Assembly (NCBI GenBank): GCA_945283395.1
Contig: CALYQH010000012.1
Location: 1-12,591 of the forward strand
Length of the DNA: 12,591 nucleotides
Direction of reading: 5' to 3'
Origin: an uncultured Ventosimonas sp.
GTDB lineage: Bacteria > Pseudomonadota > Gammaproteobacteria > Pseudomonadales > Pseudomonadaceae
Shown: positions 7,245 through 12,591 of the stretch, piece after piece
Layout: the number at the start of each line of letters is the position of its first letter
Numbering within the stretch: position 1 is the first letter of the stretch
Notes under the pieces: generated by a model
What the model was told of the DNA's origin: nothing
Database searches by the model: none
The model's input: the letters and a program-made list of their open reading frames with translations, nothing else
Position numbers and translations under genes: made by a program

Positions 7245-7628
7245 ATGAGCAATATTCCCCAAGAGTTACGTTATACCAGTAGCCATTCATGGGTTCAACA
7301 GCAAGCTGATGGTAGCTTAAAGGTAGGTATTACCGATTTTGCCCAAAATGCACTGGGGGATATAGTTTTTGTTCAGCTACCTGATGTAGGAGAGAACTAC
7401 CAATTAGATCAGCAGATAGGGTTAGTAGAATCGGTAAAAACGGGCTCAGATATCTATGCACCTATCACAGGGGAGGTACTGGCTATTAACCAAGCAATTA
7501 GTGATAATCCTGAGCTAATTAACGATAATCCTTATCAGGCATGGCTTTATATAATAATGCCAGAAGCTAATTTAGAAACCAACAGTTTATTAACAGCAGA
7601 TAATTATCATAATTTAATTAATGAATGA
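7245..7628 (+). CDS. gcvH: Glycine cleavage system H protein GcvH
   Basis: GcvH is the lipoylated carrier that shuttles the aminomethyl intermediate between GcvP, GcvT and the dihydrolipoamide dehydrogenase. The 127-residue length is normal. Family features are the start ELRYTSSHSWV, GITDFAQNALGDIVFVQLP (28-46) and the lipoylation site Lys65 in LVESVKTGSDIYAPITGE. The conserved ISDNPELINDNPY segment follows at about 85-97. A GGAG sequence about ten bases before the ATG serves as ribosome binding site. It follows gcvT closely and is followed by a hairpin that may end the unit. All key residues are kept, so it should be functional if gcvP and a lipoyl ligase exist elsewhere. Confidence 0.95.
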   Translation: MSNIPQELRYTSSHSWVQQQADGSLKVGITDFAQNALGDIVFVQLPDVGENYQLDQQIGLVESVKTGSDIYAPITGEVLAINQAISDNPELINDNPYQAWLYIIMPEANLETNSLLTADNYHNLINE

Positions 7629-7647
7629 TTAATAAGCCATTATTTTA

Positions 7648-7674
7648 AAAATGCCTATTAAATACAGGTATTTT
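7648..7674 (+). terminator. Hairpin after gcvH, probable intrinsic terminator
   Basis: AAAATGCCT (7648-7656) pairs with AGGTATTTT (7666-7674), nine pairs with one G-T wobble, around a nine-base loop. It ends in TTTT, and a second TTTTT run comes at 7683-7687. It lies 20 bases after the gcvH stop and just upstream of the gyrA promoter, a sensible place for a terminator. Confidence 0.5.
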
Positions 7675-7708
7675 CATTGGGGTTTTTACAGTTTATTTGA
7701 TGGTTTTA

Positions 7709-7717
7709 TGCTATAAT
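7709..7717 (+). promoter_or_regulatory. Extended -10 promoter for gyrA
   Basis: TGCTATAAT (7709-7717) is a perfect extended -10 element. No good -35 box lies at the right spacing; the nearest 17-base option is CAGTTT-like around 7690. Transcription would start near 7724, leaving a leader of about 40 bases before ATG 7764. A TACAG-6-CTGTA inverted repeat (7719-7734) overlaps the predicted start. Confidence 0.6.
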
Positions 7718-7718
7718 C

Positions 7719-7734
7719 TACAGCTTAATCTGTA
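7719..7734. repeat. Inverted repeat TACAG-CTTAAT-CTGTA at the gyrA transcription start
   Basis: TACAG (7719-7723) and CTGTA (7730-7734) are perfect complements separated by six bases. The repeat starts two bases after the -10 box, so a bound protein there would block transcription, and in RNA it could form only a very short stem. It may be chance. Confidence 0.3.
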
Positions 7735-7763
7735 ACTGTCTACACACAAGGAACAGGCTTCTT

Positions 7764-7841
7764 ATGGGCAATGACATCGCCAGAGAAATTCTCCCCGTCA
7801 AAATTGAAGATGAAATTTAAAAATCGTATTTAGACTATGCT
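7764..7841 (+). other. gyrA: Conserved gyrA N-terminal codons interrupted by in-frame TAA
   Basis: ATG 7764 has a good ribosome binding site (AAGGAA, 7747-7753) and opens codons reading GNDIAREILPVKIEDEI, then TAA at 7818-7820 (codon 19), then KSYLDYA running in frame into the Met at 7842. In E. coli and Pseudomonas GyrA the same stretch reads through (for example [15 protein letters not shown]), with Lys or a similar residue where the TAA lies. One A-to-T change in a Lys codon would explain it. The translated part before the stop is an 18-codon open frame ending 21 bases before ATG 7842. This is seen directly in the sequence; whether it is real or an error cannot be told here. Confidence 0.85.
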
Positions 7842-10457
7842 ATGAGTGTTATTGTCGGGCGAGCTTTGCCTGATGTGCGCGACGGCCTAAAGCCTGTGCA
7901 CAGGCGTGTCTTGTATGCTATGAATGATACGGGTAATGCGTGGAATAAGGCCTATATGAAATCGGCTCGTATCGTAGGCGATGTCATAGGTAGATATCAT
8001 CCTCATGGCGATTCAGCGGTTTACGATACTATTGTGCGGATGGCCCAGCCTTTTTCAATGCGCTATATGCTGGTTGATGGTCAAGGCAACTTCGGCTCTG
8101 TAGATGGTGACTCAGCAGCAGCCATGCGTTATACCGAAATTCGCATGCAAAAGCTCACCCACGAAATGTTAGCAGATTTAGATAAAGAAACCGTTGATTG
8201 GGTGGATAATTATGATGGTTCTTTAAAAATTCCTGCGGTACTACCTACTAAAATTCCAGCTTTACTGGTTAATGGTTCAAGTGGTATTGCGGTGGGTATG
8301 GCGACCAATATTCCGCCCCATAATTTAACCGAAGTTATTAATGGTTGTTTAGCATTAATAGAAGATGAAACACTTTCTATTGATCAATTAATGGAGTATA
8401 TCCCCGGCCCTGATTTCCCTACCGCAGGTATTATTAATGGTCGTGCTGGTATTATCGAGGCTTATAAAACTGGACGTGGCCGCTTATATATAAGGGCTAG
8501 AACTCATATTGAAGCAATTGATAATGGTCGTGAACAAATTGTTGTCACTGAATTACCTTATCAAGTTAATAAAGCGCGCTTAATAGAAAAAATTGCTGAG
8601 CTAGTTAAAGAGAAAAAAGTTGAAGGGATTAGTGAATTAAGGGATGAATCCGATAAAGAAGGGATGCGCATGGTGATTGAATTGCGTAGAGGTGAGATCC
8701 CTGAAGTAGTGATTAATAATCTTTATGCACAAACTCAATTACAGAGTGTATTTGGAATCAATAATGTTGCTTTAGTAGATGGTCAGCCTAAATTATTAAA
8801 CTTAAAAGAAATGTTAGAGGCGTTTGTACGTCATCGCCGTGAAGTAGTGACTCGTCGCACTATCTTTGAATTACTTAAAGCGCGCGAGCGTGGACATATA
8901 ATTGAAGGTTTAGCTGTTGCACTGGCTAATATTGATCCTATTATTGAATTAATTAAAAAGTCTTCAACGCCTCTTGAGGCTAAAGATAAGCTATTGGCTA
9001 AAGCTTGGGAAGCAGGGCCTATACAAGCAATGATTGAAAAAACAGGCGCAGAGAGTTGCCGCCCTGATGACTTAGAGGAGCAATATGGTCTTAAGGATGG
9101 TAAATATTATTTATCGCCAATACAAGCACAGGCCATATTAGATTTACGGTTACACCGTTTAACTGGCTTAGAGCATGAAAAATTAATAGAAGAATATCAA
9201 CAAATCTTAGATCAAATAGCTGAGCTTATTCGTATTTTGACTATCCCTGAGCATTTGATGGAAATTATTCGTGATGAATTAATAAAAATTCGTGATGAGT
9301 TTGGTGATGAGCGTTATTCTGAAATCGTTGTTTCACAAATGGATTTAACAAAAGCTGATTTAATACCAGAAGAAGAACGGGTAGTCACTTTATCTTATGG
9401 TGGTTATGCTAAATCTCAACCGTTAGCTGCTTACCAAGCACAACGTCGAGGTGGTAAAGGTAAATCGGCAACGGGAATAAAGGACGAGGATTATATTGCT
9501 CATCTGTTAGTAGCTAATAGTCATGCAACGCTCCTATTATTTTCTAGCAAAGGTAAGGTTTATTCGTTACGTACCTTTGAAATTCCTGAAGCTTCTCGCG
9601 CAGCTCGTGGTCGTCCATTAGTTAATATTATTCCCTTGGATGAAGGTGAAACTATTACCACTATGCTGCCAGTGGATGAGTTTGCTGAGGGGCGTTATAT
9701 CTTTATGGCTACGGCCAATGGCACTGTCAAAAAGACCCCATTAGAGCAATTTAGTAAAGTACGTAAAAATGGTTTAATTGCATTAACTCTCAAAGAAGGT
9801 GATATGCTTATCTCTGCTGCTATTACTGATGGTAATAGTGAAGTAATGCTATTTACTGATGAGGGAAAAGTAGTAAGGTTTGAAGAAAGCAAAGTTCGTG
9901 AAATGGGACGAACTGCTAAAGGTGTACGCGGTATTAGATTACCTAAAGAAGGCGAAGTAGATACAGGCGAAGACGAAACGACACCGGTCATGGAAGATGA
10001 AAATGAAGAAGATACAAGTTTAGAAAATTTTAGCAGTCATGTGATTGCCATGATTATTCCAGAACCTAATGCCTATATATTAACAGCCTCTGCAAGAGGT
10101 TATGGTAAGCGTACAGCAATTGATCAATATCCGTTACGTGGTCGAGGTGGCAAAGGGGTTATTTCTATGATTACTAGCGAACGTAATGGTAAGATAGTGG
10201 GAGCTGTACAGGTACAGGATGGAGAAGAAATTATGCTGATTTCTGATCTAGGAACATTAGTACGCACTCGTGTTGATGAAATTCGCCCAATGGGTCGTAA
10301 TACTCAAGGTGTGATGTTAATCAGACTTTCTAACAATGAAACCTTAGTTGGTCTTGAGCGTGTTCAGGAACCATCAGCAATGGAACATGATGGACTTGAT
10401 GATACCCCACTTGAAAATAACGCAATTAATGATGAGGAAAAATCAACTCTTCAATAA
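7842..10457 (+). CDS. gyrA: DNA gyrase subunit A (open from internal Met; N-terminal arm cut off by a stop)
   Basis: GyrA is the DNA-cleaving subunit of gyrase, which with GyrB introduces negative supercoils. The open frame gives 871 residues; with the interrupted N-terminus the family length would be 897. The first residue here matches E. coli Met26. The winged-helix cleavage domain holds the catalytic Tyr97 ([10 protein letters not shown]. coli Tyr122). The quinolone region reads [10 protein letters not shown] with Ser58 and Asp62 (E. coli 83 and 87), the wild-type, sensitive state. The GyrA box QRRGGKG is at 534-540, followed by the beta-pinwheel domain and an acidic tail. A 32-residue acidic insert lies at 702-733. 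ATG 7842 has no visible ribosome binding site, so translation may depend on reinitiation or on readthrough from 7764. It is followed by serC after 49 bases with no terminator seen. Confidence 0.93.
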   Translation: MSVIVGRALPDVRDGLKPVHRRVLYAMNDTGNAWNKAYMKSARIVGDVIGRYHPHGDSAVYDTIVRMAQPFSMRYMLVDGQGNFGSVDGDSAAAMRYTEIRMQKLTHEMLADLDKETVDWVDNYDGSLKIPAVLPTKIPALLVNGSSGIAVGMATNIPPHNLTEVINGCLALIEDETLSIDQLMEYIPGPDFPTAGIINGRAGIIEAYKTGRGRLYIRARTHIEAIDNGREQIVVTELPYQVNKARLIEKIAELVKEKKVEGISELRDESDKEGMRMVIELRRGEIPEVVINNLYAQTQLQSVFGINNVALVDGQPKLLNLKEMLEAFVRHRREVVTRRTIFELLKARERGHIIEGLAVALANIDPIIELIKKSSTPLEAKDKLLAKAWEAGPIQAMIEKTGAESCRPDDLEEQYGLKDGKYYLSPIQAQAILDLRLHRLTGLEHEKLIEEYQQILDQIAELIRILTIPEHLMEIIRDELIKIRDEFGDERYSEIVVSQMDLTKADLIPEEERVVTLSYGGYAKSQPLAAYQAQRRGGKGKSATGIKDEDYIAHLLVANSHATLLLFSSKGKVYSLRTFEIPEASRAARGRPLVNIIPLDEGETITTMLPVDEFAEGRYIFMATANGTVKKTPLEQFSKVRKNGLIALTLKEGDMLISAAITDGNSEVMLFTDEGKVVRFEESKVREMGRTAKGVRGIRLPKEGEVDTGEDETTPVMEDENEEDTSLENFSSHVIAMIIPEPNAYILTASARGYGKRTAIDQYPLRGRGGKGVISMITSERNGKIVGAVQVQDGEEIMLISDLGTLVRTRVDEIRPMGRNTQGVMLIRLSNNETLVGLERVQEPSAMEHDGLDDTPLENNAINDEEKSTLQ

Positions 10458-10506
10458 TGATAGCTATGCTAAATTAGTAAAAAAGTAACTAGATGAGTGT
10501 AAGAGC

Positions 10507-11592
10507 ATGACCAAGCGTAATTTTAATTTTGCAGCAGGACCTGCTGCATTACCTACCTCAGTATTAGAACAAGCTCAAGCTGAGTTATTAGATTGGCATG
10601 GCAAGGGAATGTCAATCATGGAAATAAGTCACCGTAGTGCTGACTATATAGAGGTAGCCAAGCAAGCAGAACAAGATTTGCGTGATTTATTACTTATTCC
10701 TAGTAATTATAAGGTATTATTTTTACAAGGTGGAGCTAGTCAACAATTTGCGCAAATCCCTTTAAATTTATTGGCAGAAAAGCAACAAGCTGATTATATA
10801 GATACGGGCATTTGGTCTCGTAAAGCCATTGATGAAGCTAAAAAAATTGCTAACATCCATGTGGCTGCTTCTGGGAAAGCCTATGACTACTTTGCCATAC
10901 CTACGCAAGATGAGTGGCAACTTTCTAAAGGGGCTGCTTATGTACATTATACAAGTAATGAAACTATTGGTGGCGTGCAATTTGATTGGCTTCCAGCCGT
11001 AGCAGACGTGCCTTTAGTGGTTGATGCCTCTTCTGATATTCTTTCTCGACCATTGGATGTGTCAAAATACGGCGTTATATACGCAGGAGCGCAAAAAAAC
11101 ATTGGCCCTAGTGGGTTAGTTGTTGTTATTATTCGTGAAGATTTATTAGGTAAAGCTCGTACTAGCTGTCCTACTATGTTGAATTATCAAGTAGCTGCTG
11201 AGCATGACTCTATGTTTAATACGCCGCCAACGTTTGCTTGGTATTTTGCGGGATTAATATTTAAATGGCTCAAACAACAAGGTGGTTTAGAGGCTATTAA
11301 AAAAATTAATGAAGAAAAGAAAAACGTACTTTATACCTATATAGATAGTACCGAGTTTTATATTAATCCTATCAATCCTGCAAACCGTTCGTGGATGAAT
11401 GTGCCTTTTAGGCTGATAGATGAGAAGTTAGATAAAATTTTCTTAGCCAAAGCTGAGGCTAATGGCTTGTTTAATTTAAAGGGCCATCGCAGCGTGGGTG
11501 GAATGCGTGCTTCTATTTATAATGCTGTTACTTTGGAAGCGGTTAAAGCCTTGGTTGATTTCATGAAAACTTTTGCAAAGGAGCATGGCTAG
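10507..11592 (+). CDS. serC: Phosphoserine aminotransferase SerC
   Basis: SerC is a PLP enzyme that makes O-phospho-L-serine from 3-phosphohydroxypyruvate and glutamate in serine synthesis; it also serves the 4-hydroxythreonine-phosphate step of pyridoxal-phosphate synthesis in many gammaproteobacteria. The 361-residue length is normal. Motifs are NFAAGPAALP (7-16), HRSADYIEV (42-50), LFLQGGASQQFAQIPLNL (71-88), TSNETIGGVQF (149-159), DASSDILSRP (173-182) and the PLP lysine Lys197 in YAGAQKNIGPSGL. The C-terminal GHRSVGGMRASIYNA substrate-binding segment is intact. A modest AAGAG lies just before the start. The gene sits between gyrA and pheA as in Pseudomonas, with only two bases before pheA. 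Confidence 0.96.
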   Translation: MTKRNFNFAAGPAALPTSVLEQAQAELLDWHGKGMSIMEISHRSADYIEVAKQAEQDLRDLLLIPSNYKVLFLQGGASQQFAQIPLNLLAEKQQADYIDTGIWSRKAIDEAKKIANIHVAASGKAYDYFAIPTQDEWQLSKGAAYVHYTSNETIGGVQFDWLPAVADVPLVVDASSDILSRPLDVSKYGVIYAGAQKNIGPSGLVVVIIREDLLGKARTSCPTMLNYQVAAEHDSMFNTPPTFAWYFAGLIFKWLKQQGGLEAIKKINEEKKNVLYTYIDSTEFYINPINPANRSWMNVPFRLIDEKLDKIFLAKAEANGLFNLKGHRSVGGMRASIYNAVTLEAVKALVDFMKTFAKEHG

Positions 11593-11594
11593 GC

Positions 11595-12591
11595 ATGTCA
11601 GTTGACCAAGAGTTAGAGGCACTGCGAGCTCGGATTAATAGCTTAGATGGCAGAATTCTTGAGCTTATTTCAGAACGGGCACTCTGCGCTCAAGAGGTAG
11701 GCCGAGTAAAAAGTGTTAATTTAAAAAAGGGTGAAAAACCTGTTTTTTATCGTCCCGAAAGAGAAGCCTTCGTGTTGAAAAATATCATGGAGCACAATAA
11801 GGGGCCTCTAAATGATGAAGAAGTGGCTCGTTTGTTTCGGGAAATCATGTCTACTTGCTTAGCACTAGAGCAACCATTAAAAGTGGCTTATTTGGGACCT
11901 GAAGGGACTTTTACTCAAGCAGCAGCTATTAAACATTTTGGCCATTCTGTGATTAGTTCGCCGATGGCAGCTATTGATGAAGTGTTTAGAGAAGTTGCCG
12001 CAGGGGCTATGAATTTTGGTGTAGTCCCCGTCGAAAATTCTACCGAAGGGGCTGTTAACCATACTCTAGATAGTTTCTTAGAGCATGATTTACTGATTTG
12101 TGGTGAGGTGGAATTACGTATTCATCACCATTTGTTAATAGGTGAAAATACTAAAAAAGGACATATCACCCGCGTTTATTCGCATGGTCAATCGTTAGCG
12201 CAGTGCCGTAAATGGTTGGATGCTCATTACCCTAGCGTAGAACGAATTGCCGTTTCAAGTAATGCCGAAGCGGCGAAAAGGGTTAAAAGCGAATGGAATA
12301 GTGCAGCTATTGCAGGAGATATGGCTGCTGAACTTTATGATTTAACTATCTTAGATGAGAAAATTGAAGATAGACCTGATAACTCTACTCGGTTCTTCAT
12401 TATAGGAAATCAAGAAGTACCGCCTACAGGTGACGATAAAACCTCTATTATAGTCTCTATTCAAAATAAGCCGGGTATCTTATATGAATTATTAGAACCA
12501 TTTAGAAAAAATGGAATTGATTTAACTCGTATTGAAACTAGACCTGCCCGTAGCTGTAAATGGAACTATGTGTTCTTTCTGGATTTTAAGG
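11595..12591 (+). CDS. pheA: Bifunctional chorismate mutase/prephenate dehydratase PheA (3' end outside window)
   Basis: An uninterrupted frame runs from ATG 11595 to the window edge (332 codons). PheA converts chorismate to prephenate and then to phenylpyruvate for phenylalanine synthesis. Residues 1-90 are an AroQ-type chorismate mutase with Arg11, Arg28 and Lys39 in the expected places. Residues 96-272 are prephenate dehydratase, with YLGPEGTFTQAA (99-110), VPVENSTEGAVNHT (144-157) and the catalytic-site NSTRF (263-267). From about 283 an ACT regulatory domain begins, with NKPGILYELLEPF and IETRP, corresponding to the GALV and ESRP phenylalanine-binding motifs; feedback inhibition is therefore likely. 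The Ala of the first motif is Ile here. The start is supported by AAGGAG (11578-11583) inside the end of serC. Only the last few dozen residues should be missing. Confidence 0.96.
   Translation, partial: MSVDQELEALRARINSLDGRILELISERALCAQEVGRVKSVNLKKGEKPVFYRPEREAFVLKNIMEHNKGPLNDEEVARLFREIMSTCLALEQPLKVAYLGPEGTFTQAAAIKHFGHSVISSPMAAIDEVFREVAAGAMNFGVVPVENSTEGAVNHTLDSFLEHDLLICGEVELRIHHHLLIGENTKKGHITRVYSHGQSLAQCRKWLDAHYPSVERIAVSSNAEAAKRVKSEWNSAAIAGDMAAELYDLTILDEKIEDRPDNSTRFFIIGNQEVPPTGDDKTSIIVSIQNKPGILYELLEPFRKNGIDLTRIETRPARSCKWNYVFFLDFK

Noticed and set aside
9695..9991. Minus-strand open frame inside gyrA
   Set aside because: It lies wholly opposite a well-supported coding region, has no ribosome binding site and resembles no known protein.

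Overview
The window looks like chromosomal core sequence from an AT-rich gammaproteobacterium of the Pseudomonas lineage. The order lptM-lysA-dapF-DUF484-xerC with cyaY divergent, and the order gyrA-serC-pheA, are the Pseudomonas arrangements. The partial PheA reads like the Pseudomonas enzyme along its length, yet base composition and codon choice are far more AT-rich than in free-living Pseudomonas. A host-associated low-GC relative, such as an insect-gut Pseudomonadaceae of the Entomomonas type, would fit; that name is inference from memory, not a search result.

Layout. (1) Positions 1-410 hold the C-terminal part of a DUF2478 protein cut by the window edge. (2) Positions 411-1655 look empty but contain two eroded genes: a GyrI-like effector-binding protein (+, 555-968, three in-frame stops) and an FecE/FepC/MolC-type ABC ATPase (-, about 1116-1535, several in-frame stops and a destroyed Walker A). 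(3) Positions 1656-5567 (-) form a tight five-gene operon, lptM-lysA-dapF-DUF484-xerC, covering an LPS-export lipoprotein, the last two steps of lysine/meso-diaminopimelate metabolism, an unknown GAF-like protein and a chromosome-dimer recombinase. (4) cyaY (+) is divergent from that operon. (5) gcvT-gcvH (+) encode two glycine cleavage components; gcvP is not here. (6) gyrA-serC-pheA (+) follow, with pheA cut by the right edge.

The most striking feature is gyrA. The conserved N-terminus, with a good ribosome binding site at 7747-7753 and ATG at 7764, is interrupted by an in-frame TAA at codon 19. The rest of gyrase A is open from an ATG at 7842 that lacks a visible ribosome binding site. Gyrase is essential, so this is an error, a readthrough or reinitiation case, or a gyrase lacking its N-terminal arm.

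No tRNA, rRNA, CRISPR, insertion sequence or phage signature was seen. I found no clear new multi-gene system. The points of interest are the gyrA stop, the frame-preserved pseudogenes, a divergent GcvT and an acidic insert in the GyrA C-terminal domain.
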